Of a DNA stretch of 64,000 nucleotides, positions 18,080-26,282 are shown piece by piece. The position numbers and the translations under genes were made by a program. Each line of letters starts with the position of its first letter. Positions within the stretch are counted from its first letter, which is position 1. This DNA comes from Erysipelotrichaceae bacterium 66202529. Its GTDB lineage: Bacteria; Bacillota_I; Bacilli_A; Erysipelotrichales; Erysipelotrichaceae. The stretch lies in assembly GCA_017161075.1 (NCBI GenBank), contig CP046174.1:3658001-3722000 (forward strand), read 5' to 3'. The notes under the pieces are model-generated. The model made no database searches and had not been told where the DNA came from. It saw only the letters and a list, made by a program, of their open reading frames with translations.

Positions 18080-21000
18080 TCACTCTCCCAATTTAAAGCT
18101 AAACATTAAGCTTCCTTCATATATGCCGCGTTTCCATTGACTATTTGTTGCTGTACGGAGGTGGAATTCCTTCTGCTTCGTCCCCTTCATACTTAAAATC
18201 ATGAGTGGTTTGGACGCATCTACATATGGTTTTTGTTCAGCATTCAACACTGTAACAGTATAAGCATGCTTTGACTCCGCATTAGTCAGTGTGATGGACG
18301 GTGTACAATAAATTTCAACTGTCTTATCCGGCATTGTAGCATCCTCAGCATGCGACTCATCTACACGGATTATTTCGGTGGAACCTGCAAAACCGCTTCC
18401 TGATAAATTTTTTAAAGTGATTCGATTAGGGATTGACACATAATAGCTAGCATCCTGTGCTGTCCAGTCGGCATACAGATATGTATCTTGTAATGGCGGC
18501 TTGTAATTCTTCAAATTTTCAATTGTATCTCCAGAGCCATCCTGTTTTGTATTCCATCCGGAAAAGCTGTTTCCTGTTTTTGTGACCTTAACATCACTGA
18601 TATCCACGTTATTGTTTTCGATTGTAAAGGATCGAACAGTATCCGGTTCTCTTCCTCCATTGGTAACTAGATGCAGATTATAAGATACAGGCTTCCATGC
18701 GGCAGTCAGTGTGACGGATGAAATTTGATCATCAGAAGCAATCTCCTTAAAAGCAGTTTCATCAGTTATATTTTCATCACTTCCTGCAACGAGCCATCCT
18801 AGAAATTCATAATGCTCTTTGCTCGGGGTTCCTGGCAGTAAGCCATTCTGCTCCCAGGTTACAGGCTTATCCGTATAAGTAGGTGTACCGCCTTTAGTAT
18901 CGTATTTTACTAAATATTGCTTCTGCATATACTGGGCAATAAAAACGGTATCCTCTTGAATATTCGTTAATGGACGATCCCAGCCGGTAAAGGTGTATCC
19001 CTTACGTTTTGGATCCGCAGGCGGAATTGCACTATTTCCTACAGCTATTTCTACTGCCTCCTTTAGTGTCGTACCGTCCCAATCTTTGAAGGTAACTCGT
19101 ACTACATTGCTGACAGAAATGATGATTTCCTTTTTCACTGTGATATCCATCTTATCATCCGGTGTCTTTGTCTTAGCAGATAGCACTGCAGTGATGCGGT
19201 TTCCGGATGCATTCAACGCCTGTTTAATATCCTGCAGCGGTGTTTCCAGTGTTACTGTGATTGGTGTTTGTTCATCATTGTTACGGTATGCATGTGCCTG
19301 TGCACTGTTTAAGATGCTTTGCTCAGTAAGACCTGCCACCTTGTCAAGAGATATAGAAAAGCTATTTGCTTCTATACACGCATAAACCAGTTCCTGAACA
19401 GTAACCGTTTGCGTCGTATCCGCACTATTTGTAGAGGCGGTTATGGAATATTCGCCATTCATCGTAACCGGATAATCAAATTCATACACTGGAACATTCA
19501 GAAAATCTTTTTTTTCACCATCCGGCAGCGTAACGGATTTAATATTAGCATTTTCGGGTGCTGTAATCACTGCATGAATCACCGCCCTGCTATGTGCTGC
19601 ATCGTATGTAACAGAAGTTGTGATATCAGTATACTCTCCATCGTAATATACTGTAGCACCTTCTGCTCCCCATGGCTGTGCCCAGGCAATTGATGAGGAG
19701 TCGCGAGCCTGATGAACATAAATAATATTTCCTTTATAGCCAGTTAAAGACTTTGATGCATACTCTAGGGTTGATGGAAGTTTGATTTGTGTTATATTCG
19801 TGCCGTTAATTGCATTTTCTCCAAGCCGAATCAATCCCTCCGGCAGGTTTAGAGCATTTATGGAGGTACAGCCCTGAAATGCACTATCATAGATTTCTGT
19901 AAGCCCTGATGGTAATGTGAGGGTAGTTAGCGCACTACAATTAGAAAATGCATATGAATTGATTGTCTTAATGGATTCTGGAAGCACGATTGTTTGCAAC
20001 TTTTTATTGCTGGTGAACATGCTTGAGGGAATTTGTTTCAACGTATTTGGTAGAATAACCTCCGTAAGCTCTGGACAATAGCCGAATATCCCTGCTCCCA
20101 ATTTGGTGACGCTGTTAGGTATGCGCAAAGATGTAAGCTGCGTCTTTTGAAAAGCATAGGTTCCAATACTTTGCAATGTATCAGGTAATGTCACAGCTTC
20201 TAATGAACTGTAGCTAAAAGCGTAATCCGAAATTGTTGTCAATCCATCAGGTAGAATGATTGATTTTAATTGTGTACAGCCATAAAACATATTCTTAGGT
20301 ATGGTTTTCAAATTTCTTGGCAATCTGACATAGCTTAGTGATGTACAATTATTGCAGGCTTCATCTGCTATTTCTGTAACCGTATCAGGGAAATAAATTG
20401 AGGTGATATCAGTCTTTGCAAACGCACTTTCTCCAATTTTCGTTATTTTAATACCCCGAACCTCTTCCGGTATCGTAACAACTGTGTGATTTTGTGAGTC
20501 CGTATGCTGCGAGGTATCCTGACCGTTATGATCCAATGGCTTGAAACCAATCAAGGTTCCCTCATCGTCTACATAGAAGCAGGAATTATCGCTATCCTTC
20601 CAATAAATAGAGGCTTTATTTGCTCCCCAAGGACTTCCTATGACTTCATTTACATTTTTAGACAATAAATAAATCTTCATAGTGTTTGTTACATTAAAAG
20701 CGTTTTTGCCGATTGTTTTAATCCCTGAACCAAATTGAATCTGTGTGACAGCAAGGCTAAAGGAGACAAATGCTTCCTCCCCAATATCAGTAACAGAATC
20801 AGGAAATACTATTTTTTTATCATTTAATCCTAATTTCCCACATTGATAAAAGGCTCTTGTACCAATACTTTTTAACGTATTTGGAAAACTAACAGCTAAA
20901 ATGCTGGAATTACTATTGAATGCATTATCCGCGATGGATGTCACGGTAATTCCGTTTATCACTGAAGGGATATTAACTATAGTATGATTTTGAGATGCCG

Positions 21001-22240
21001 TATGCTGTGATGAATTTGTAGTATGGTTCAACGGTTTAAAGCCTAATATTTTACCGTCATTACTAATATAAAAACAGGAATCATCATTGCTCTGCCAATA
21101 TATTTGCGCATTTACTGCACCCCAGGGAGCCCCTACCACATCATTAACAGCCTTATACTCTAAATGAATTTCAATACCGCTTTTTGTTCCATCAAATGCA
21201 TTCTGGCCTATTGTCTTTATTGATGAACCAAATACTATCTTCTGTAAGCTTGAACAACTATAAAATGCCTTATTATCAATCGTCTCAACGCTTTCAGGTA
21301 ATGTTATATCTGTAAGTTTGAAACAGCTTGAAAACGCACTGCTCTTAACTGATTTCAGATTGACAGGCCATTTGATATACTGCAAAGAGGTACAGAAGTA
21401 AAAGCTATTGCTGGAAATGCTCGTGATAGTATCCGGTAGTGACAGACTTGTTAATCCGCTGTATGCAAAAGCATACTCTGAAATTAGTTGAAGATTACTA
21501 GGTAACACGATGGATTGCAAACTACCAGTATTGTAAAATGCATATGATCCAATTGATGTCAGTGTTGAGGGGAGTTGAATGTTCTTTAATGCACTATCTT
21601 TGTAAAAAGCCCTAGTACCTATGCTCAAAATACCCTCTGGTACGATCAAATTATCAACTTTGGTTTCTTCAAATACAGAGGCAGGAAGTTCTGTTAGCTG
21701 ATTTGACAGTGTTACTGAGGATAAAGAGCTACAGCCATTAAATGCATTTCTGCCCAGCGATGTTACGCTGTTTGGTATAACAATGGAGGTTATTCCAGTA
21801 TTTCCGGAAAAAGCGCTATTCCCGATTGTAATAAGATTATCATTTAGCACAACTGATGTAAGCTGCTGACCTGAAAAAGCACTTTGTCCGATTGCTGTAA
21901 TTTCAATCGTTTTCCCATCCTTTATATAGGAATCCGGAATCACAATATCCTTAGGTGCATCCGGTCTTGCGGAATAGTTTACGATCATTCCCGGATTTGC
22001 AGTATCAAATGTGAAGAATGTCGGATCTGTTGGAACCGATACCGCAGACAATAAGGCTGTTCTCTGCACCACTGTATCTATTTTTTTTCCAACATAAAGT
22101 GCAGTTTTTTCATGTTTGTGATTACTTTCAGTACTTGGCGCCTCAGGCCTAATCATTGTAACTGCATGTATAAGATTTTGCGGAATCATCATCAGTAGCA
22201 TCCCTATCATTAGCAAGCACGTTAAAAACTTTCTTTTCAT
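18080..22240 (-). CDS. BspA-like leucine-rich repeat cell-surface protein
   Basis: 1386 residues. Signal peptide (about 1-27), then three blocks of LRR_5/BspA repeats of about 23 residues (xLxxIxLPxxLxxIGxxAF; roughly 113-360, 425-528 and 590-840), each closed by a PWGA-x(5)-YW/YY cassette. Residues about 1048-1262 hold three InlB-type beta-grasp repeats (GYTFTGWD, YEFLGWL, SFSGWNT). A C-terminal beta domain (about 1266 on) resembles the small secreted protein of the operon. BspA-type proteins bind host matrix or other cells. There is no C-terminal anchor. The start at 22240 is 6 nt from AGGAGG; the ATG at 22246 abuts that site and is excluded. Numbers count from the ATG at 22246. Confidence 0.92.
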   Translation of the reverse strand: MKRKFLTCLLMIGMLLMMIPQNLIHAVTMIRPEAPSTESNHKHEKTALYVGKKIDTVVQRTALLSAVSVPTDPTFFTFDTANPGMIVNYSARPDAPKDIVIPDSYIKDGKTIEITAIGQSAFSGQQLTSVVLNDNLITIGNSAFSGNTGITSIVIPNSVTSLGRNAFNGCSSLSSVTLSNQLTELPASVFEETKVDNLIVPEGILSIGTRAFYKDSALKNIQLPSTLTSIGSYAFYNTGSLQSIVLPSNLQLISEYAFAYSGLTSLSLPDTITSISSNSFYFCTSLQYIKWPVNLKSVKSSAFSSCFKLTDITLPESVETIDNKAFYSCSSLQKIVFGSSIKTIGQNAFDGTKSGIEIHLEYKAVNDVVGAPWGAVNAQIYWQSNDDSCFYISNDGKILGFKPLNHTTNSSQHTASQNHTIVNIPSVINGITVTSIADNAFNSNSSILAVSFPNTLKSIGTRAFYQCGKLGLNDKKIVFPDSVTDIGEEAFVSFSLAVTQIQFGSGIKTIGKNAFNVTNTMKIYLLSKNVNEVIGSPWGANKASIYWKDSDNSCFYVDDEGTLIGFKPLDHNGQDTSQHTDSQNHTVVTIPEEVRGIKITKIGESAFAKTDITSIYFPDTVTEIADEACNNCTSLSYVRLPRNLKTIPKNMFYGCTQLKSIILPDGLTTISDYAFSYSSLEAVTLPDTLQSIGTYAFQKTQLTSLRIPNSVTKLGAGIFGYCPELTEVILPNTLKQIPSSMFTSNKKLQTIVLPESIKTINSYAFSNCSALTTLTLPSGLTEIYDSAFQGCTSINALNLPEGLIRLGENAINGTNITQIKLPSTLEYASKSLTGYKGNIIYVHQARDSSSIAWAQPWGAEGATVYYDGEYTDITTSVTYDAAHSRAVIHAVITAPENANIKSVTLPDGEKKDFLNVPVYEFDYPVTMNGEYSITASTNSADTTQTVTVQELVYACIEANSFSISLDKVAGLTEQSILNSAQAHAYRNNDEQTPITVTLETPLQDIKQALNASGNRITAVLSAKTKTPDDKMDITVKKEIIISVSNVVRVTFKDWDGTTLKEAVEIAVGNSAIPPADPKRKGYTFTGWDRPLTNIQEDTVFIAQYMQKQYLVKYDTKGGTPTYTDKPVTWEQNGLLPGTPSKEHYEFLGWLVAGSDENITDETAFKEIASDDQISSVTLTAAWKPVSYNLHLVTNGGREPDTVRSFTIENNNVDISDVKVTKTGNSFSGWNTKQDGSGDTIENLKNYKPPLQDTYLYADWTAQDASYYVSIPNRITLKNLSGSGFAGSTEIIRVDESHAEDATMPDKTVEIYCTPSITLTNAESKHAYTVTVLNAEQKPYVDASKPLMILSMKGTKQKEFHLRTATNSQWKRGIYEGSLMFSFKLGE
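19643..19675 (-). repeat. Third copy of PWGA cassette (short form)
   Basis: Encodes PWGAEGATVYY, closing LRR block 3. Unlike the other two copies it is not followed by a CFY...GFKPL hinge but by an Ig-like stretch. Confidence 0.7.
20528..20632 (-). repeat. Second PWGA-CFY-GFKPL cassette in the LRR gene
   Basis: Encodes PWGANKASIYW followed by CFYVDDEGTLIGFKPLDH; about half identical at protein level to the copy at 21023-21127. Confidence 0.8.
21023..21127 (-). repeat. First PWGA-CFY-GFKPL cassette in the LRR gene
   Basis: Encodes PWGAVNAQIYW then CFYISNDGKILGFKPLNH, followed by a SQHT-SQNHT hinge that recurs after the second copy. Marks a duplicated module of LRR block plus hinge. Confidence 0.8.
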
Positions 22241-22246
22241 ATACAT

Positions 22247-22572
22247 CCTCCTATCTTTGCACCATGATTGAAACTTCTCAATTTCTGTTATCTGCCGATT
22301 TTCAATAAGATACTTATATCTTTATTTACCGAATAGGGTATAGACAAGGTACATTTTCTCTGATATATCCACTATTTTCTGTCCGTTCACAACATATGTG
22401 CAGGGATTATGCAGAATGTTATACTTTATTAAATAGTGGTAGAAAATAGAAAAAATGCAGGAAAAAGGAAAAAAAGAATAAAAAAAAGACAATATCGCTA
22501 TAAAACGAAATGTCTCTAAATGTATAATTTTATGTACAATCAACTACATTTATATATTACCAAATTTTACCA
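22247..22572. other. AT-rich leader/intergenic region upstream of the surface operon
   Basis: About 325 bases between the candidate promoter and the LRR start. A 73-codon minus-strand frame here (22322-22543) is made of AT-rich, phenylalanine-rich codons without a ribosome binding site and is not called. If the promoter at 22573-22581 is right, this is a long untranslated leader. Confidence 0.4.
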
Positions 22573-22581
22573 ATTATAGCA
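22573..22581 (-). promoter_or_regulatory. Candidate extended -10 promoter of the surface operon
   Basis: TGCTATAAT on the minus strand, a full extended -10 element; no good -35 is needed or seen. Confidence 0.4.
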
Positions 22582-22641
22582 ATGCTTTTTTAATTCTTCT
22601 GCAAAATAATAACGTTTTGCATACTCCACATATAAATTCAT

Positions 22642-24234
22642 TTATTTTAAATGAAAGGTTTTCGGTGCCAGACGATATACCAAAACAAGTGCGAATGCGA
22701 TATACACTATGGTAGCGGCCAGGACACCGCTGACAAACATCAGGCTGCCCTCTATCTGCATACACAAATAGCACAGCAGATACACCAAACCGTTCAGTAT
22801 AGACATAAACGGATTCTTCATATCAAACTGCTCGTTATACGGCTGAAAGATATAATAGACAAACAGATAATGAATACTGAAAAATACAGCCAGACACAGT
22901 ACTGCAAAATCAAACAACAGCAGGGTTGGCAGCGTATAGGATATTCCGCACAGGATAACAGTTATATTTACATACAGGCACAAAACCATAAGCAGCATCA
23001 TATTGTAAAAGCAAAGCCTTTTCAGCCGAAGCCGAAAGTTTTCCAGCACCGCCTCTTTCCTTCGATAATAGCTGTAATGCAGCAGGGATACATCGCAATT
23101 CATGAACATTGCCTTGCAGACGCGCTGGGAAATGCTGAGAATATAGGAAAGAAATACAAACGGTGGAAGCAGCTCCAGAATATCCTTTGTGATTTTCATA
23201 TCCTCTTGAAAAACGATTATTGCTATGGTACCAGCTCCCCAGAGAATCGTCATGATTGCCAGGCGAAATCGTACCGGCTTATAAATCAGATGCTTGTGAC
23301 GACGGAAAAACAGTTCATTTAAAAAGGCATAGCCGCTTTTATCTGTTTGAAGGTGAAGCTCCTCACTGGTGAAGCTTTTTTCATCCACGGCAACCTCCAT
23401 CTGCTTCATTTCCATGTCGTTTAGCTTTAAAATCTCGTGATTCTCCACAAGCAGCCTGGTAAGAAGCTCACTGTAGCAAGAATAGGTATGTGCATAGCGC
23501 AGATAGGGAAATATAGCCATTGCGCAAAGCAGAGCGCTCACACAAAACAGAGGCCGGGCAAAGGATATGTCCAGCTGCAGCCAGTATAGGAGATACAATA
23601 CAAGCAGGGAACCCAGTGGTATCAGAAGCTGATAGGTGTTCTTTTTGAAATAGAAGCGCCGGTGTACAGCAAAGCGGTGCATCTGTATTGCATCCACAAG
23701 CAGATGGGAGCCAAGATATCCGCAGCCCGCCAGAAGTGCATACCAGTAAGGGAATGAAAGCATAAAGGATAAAAGAAATGTACTCAGACTTAATCCAACC
23801 ATATTCATACCATAGCTGTACCAGCTGCGGGATTGCAGACAGCGCTTTGCCTCCATGCGCATCTGACGGCTGAGAATAAAAGTCTCCTCATCCGCAATTA
23901 ACAGCTTGGAATTACAAACAGCCCCTGCCACAAGGCTTAACAGGACAAACCCAAACAGGAATCCGTTGGATATTTGTTCATCGGACGCATCCTTTTGCAG
24001 ATTGATCAGCGGTACAGCAATGATGACAAACAGGTACAGCAGATTTTTCAAAAGGTTCATCAGGATATCCAGCAGAAATGAAAAAACACTCAGTACTGCC
24101 TTTAAATGAACAGCGGCATAGCAGCCTTCCTTTAACAGCCTTCCTAAAAAGGGAAGTCTTCTGAAAAAATAGAAAAAACCGTTAACCTTCCGTGTTGTCC
24201 GTATACGAAACAGCAGCAATATATCATACAGCAT
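22642..24234 (-). CDS. ABC transporter membrane protein
   Basis: 530 residues with about a dozen hydrophobic segments and a soluble region near residues 250-310. It follows an ABC ATPase gene with an 11-nt overlap, so it is the likely permease, of an ABC-2-like exporter class. No substrate motif recognised. Start placed at 24234 because AGGAGG lies 9 nt upstream; the frame opens at 24300, but that would bury 77 nt in the ATPase gene. Confidence 0.75.
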   Translation of the reverse strand: MLYDILLLFRIRTTRKVNGFFYFFRRLPFLGRLLKEGCYAAVHLKAVLSVFSFLLDILMNLLKNLLYLFVIIAVPLINLQKDASDEQISNGFLFGFVLLSLVAGAVCNSKLLIADEETFILSRQMRMEAKRCLQSRSWYSYGMNMVGLSLSTFLLSFMLSFPYWYALLAGCGYLGSHLLVDAIQMHRFAVHRRFYFKKNTYQLLIPLGSLLVLYLLYWLQLDISFARPLFCVSALLCAMAIFPYLRYAHTYSCYSELLTRLLVENHEILKLNDMEMKQMEVAVDEKSFTSEELHLQTDKSGYAFLNELFFRRHKHLIYKPVRFRLAIMTILWGAGTIAIIVFQEDMKITKDILELLPPFVFLSYILSISQRVCKAMFMNCDVSLLHYSYYRRKEAVLENFRLRLKRLCFYNMMLLMVLCLYVNITVILCGISYTLPTLLLFDFAVLCLAVFFSIHYLFVYYIFQPYNEQFDMKNPFMSILNGLVYLLCYLCMQIEGSLMFVSGVLAATIVYIAFALVLVYRLAPKTFHLK

Positions 24235-24934
24235 GCACATCATCCTCCTGCAGCAGAGAAACGATTTGTTCCTCAAAATCGTTCTGTTCCAGAAGCTCAT
24301 GATCCAGCTGCTTTAGGGCTCCGTTATGCAAAAGCACAATTTCATCACAGAGGTCGCTTGCCAGCTGCAGGATATGGGTTGAAAAAATAAGAATATGCTC
24401 CTCCTTCATTTCCAGAAGCAAATGCTTCATTTCATTTGCCACAACAACATCAAAGGAAGTCAGCGGCTCATCCAAGAGGATTACCCTGGGGCGGGAGATG
24501 AGAAAGCCAAGCATCTGCAGTTTGTTTTTCATCCCGTGACTGTATCCCTTAATCAGCCGGTGACGATCCTGGGGTGCGATCCGCATCAAATCAAAATAGG
24601 TATCAATGCTCTTCGTTACATCTATTTCTTTTGCATGAATATCCATATAAAATCGTATATATTCATAACCGGTCATAAATTCAGGCAGAATCGGGCTGGA
24701 ATATGCATACCCGATATCTTTGTCCTCAACCTTGCGTAAATTTCCCTGCTCTTCAATTAGAAAATCGCCGTCACAGGAAATTTCATGAGCTATACAATTA
24801 AATAAGGTTGTCTTTCCGCTGCCGTTTCTTCCAAGCAATCCGTAAATATTCCCCTGTGTAAAGGTGGCATTGCAATTTTCCAACACACTTTTTTCATCAT
24901 AGCTTTTCTTTACATTCCTGATATGAAGCTTCAT
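24224..24934 (-). CDS. ABC transporter ATP-binding protein
   Basis: 236 residues. Walker A GRNGSGKTT (35-43) and Walker B VILLDEP are intact. The signature segment reads YSHGMKNKL rather than LSGGQ, a form common in ABC-2 exporter ATPases. GGGAGG precedes the ATG. Together with the membrane protein at 22642-24234 it forms a two-gene exporter-like unit; its role (lipid, peptide or drug export) cannot be told. Confidence 0.88.
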   Translation of the reverse strand: MKLHIRNVKKSYDEKSVLENCNATFTQGNIYGLLGRNGSGKTTLFNCIAHEISCDGDFLIEEQGNLRKVEDKDIGYAYSSPILPEFMTGYEYIRFYMDIHAKEIDVTKSIDTYFDLMRIAPQDRHRLIKGYSHGMKNKLQMLGFLISRPRVILLDEPLTSFDVVVANEMKHLLLEMKEEHILIFSTHILQLASDLCDEIVLLHNGALKQLDHELLEQNDFEEQIVSLLQEDDVHAV

Positions 24935-24997
24935 GTCAAATACCTCCCATCTTTATAGTAATCTATTTAAAACTACAATGTCCCATGTCTTGGTATC

Positions 24998-25026
24998 AGC
25001 ATACCTGTGTGAAAACCATTTGTCAA
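24998..25026 (-). promoter_or_regulatory. Promoter of the ABC pair with palindrome over the -10
   Basis: TTGACA (25021-25026), 17 nt, TATGCT (24998-25003) on the minus strand. GGTAT-CAGC-ATACC at 24992-25005 is a small palindrome covering the -10, a possible operator. Confidence 0.7.
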
Positions 25027-25052
25027 TCAAATTCACATATTTACCAGCCGCC

Positions 25053-25081
25053 TTGTAATTTACACAGCCTCTTACTATAAT
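25053..25081 (+). promoter_or_regulatory. Promoter of the DUF2804 gene
   Basis: TTGTAA (25053-25058), 17 nt, TATAAT (25076-25081), 28 nt before the ATG. Divergent from the ABC promoter. Confidence 0.75.
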
Positions 25082-25108
25082 GGAGATATAAGGAAAGGAG
25101 CTTAGGAT

Positions 25109-26131
25109 ATGCGAAACCATGAAATAACAAAGCGGCAGCCGCTGCTGGATGCAGCCGGTACACTGACAGAGCCGGGCTGGTCACGCTCCCTGCTGCAGGA
25201 ATATGCAAGGAAGGATATTAAGGCACCGCGCTGGCGGATTAAGAAATGGGATTACTATCTGATTCTCAGCAAAAGCTATGGTGTTGCGTTCACCATATCC
25301 GATGATGGCTATATCGGTTTACAATCGATATCTCTGCTGGATTTCAAAAATAAGCGGGAGCATACGGAAACGATCCTCACTGCCTTCCCTATGGGCAAGC
25401 TGCATATGCCTGCATCATCCACTGCCGGAAGCTGCCGGTATAAGGACAAGCGTCTGGATATCGAATTTCAGGTCACAAAGGGAGCACGTACAATTCGCTG
25501 TGATTTTCAAAATTTCTATCACGGTCTGCCGTTACATTGCGAGCTTACGCTGCAGCAGCCGCCCATGGACAGCATGGTAATCGCAACGCCATGGAAAGAA
25601 AAGAAAACCGCCTTTTACTATAATCAGAAAATCAACTGTATGAGAGCAAGTGGAGAGGTTCGCTTCGATAACACGATCCTCCATTTTGATCCTAAAAAGG
25701 ATTTCGCTACTCTGGATTGGGGACGCGGTGTATGGACATATGATAATATCTGGTACTGGGGTAATGGAAACGGCATCATAGAAGGCAAGCCCTTCGGCTT
25801 TAATGTCGGTTACGGCTTTGGGGATACCGCAGCGGCAAGTGAAAATCTCTTGCTGTATGACGGTGTTGCGCACAAGCTGGATGATGTAGTTTTCCACATT
25901 CCTGAGGACAGCTATCTGAAGCCATGGCAGATCACCTCCAGCGATGGCCGTTTTGAGATGATATTTCAGCCCATTCTCGATCGCTGTGCCAAAACAAGTG
26001 CAGTGGTCATAGTTACGGATCAGCACCAGGTATTCGGTTATCTTAGCGGCTCTGCAGTGCTGGATGATGGAAAAGAGCTGAAGCTGGATCATATGCTCTG
26101 CTTCTTTGAAAAGGTGCACAACCGCTACTGA
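25109..26131 (+). CDS. DUF2804 family protein
   Basis: 340 residues, no signal peptide. The conserved centre DWGRGVWTYDNIWYWGNGNG (about 203-222) and the opening EITKRQPLLDAAGTLTEPGWS match DUF2804, a widespread bacterial and fungal family of unknown function whose fold resembles lipocalin-like or carotenoid-modifying hydratases (CrtC-like), so a role on a lipid-like substrate is possible but unproven. AAAGGAG lies 8-10 nt before the ATG. Monocistronic, with promoter 25053-25081 and terminator 26229-26281. Confidence 0.85.
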   Translation: MRNHEITKRQPLLDAAGTLTEPGWSRSLLQEYARKDIKAPRWRIKKWDYYLILSKSYGVAFTISDDGYIGLQSISLLDFKNKREHTETILTAFPMGKLHMPASSTAGSCRYKDKRLDIEFQVTKGARTIRCDFQNFYHGLPLHCELTLQQPPMDSMVIATPWKEKKTAFYYNQKINCMRASGEVRFDNTILHFDPKKDFATLDWGRGVWTYDNIWYWGNGNGIIEGKPFGFNVGYGFGDTAAASENLLLYDGVAHKLDDVVFHIPEDSYLKPWQITSSDGRFEMIFQPILDRCAKTSAVVIVTDQHQVFGYLSGSAVLDDGKELKLDHMLCFFEKVHNRY

Positions 26132-26228
26132 TCAGCATCTGGTTTTATGTTGCATAATCATACTGCCTGTAGCTGTGCTATCGAGCAGTTTTGTATGTCC
26201 GTATCCTGTAGCTGTGAGCATACAAAGA

Positions 26229-26281
26229 AAGCACGTAGAAACGTAGCTGAAGAAGCTCTTTCTGCGTGCTTTTTATTTTTT
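26229..26281 (+). terminator. Strong terminator, possibly bidirectional
   Basis: 13-bp stem with arms AAGCACGTAGAAA and TTTCTGCGTGCTT (one T-G), 17-nt loop, then TTTTTATTTTT. It lies between convergent genes and may also serve the amt gene, though T-richness on that side is weaker. Confidence 0.92.
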
Positions 26282-26282
26282 A

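Noticed and set aside
22322..22543. 73-codon minus-strand frame upstream of the LRR gene
   Set aside because: AT-rich low-information protein, no ribosome binding site, lies in a likely leader.
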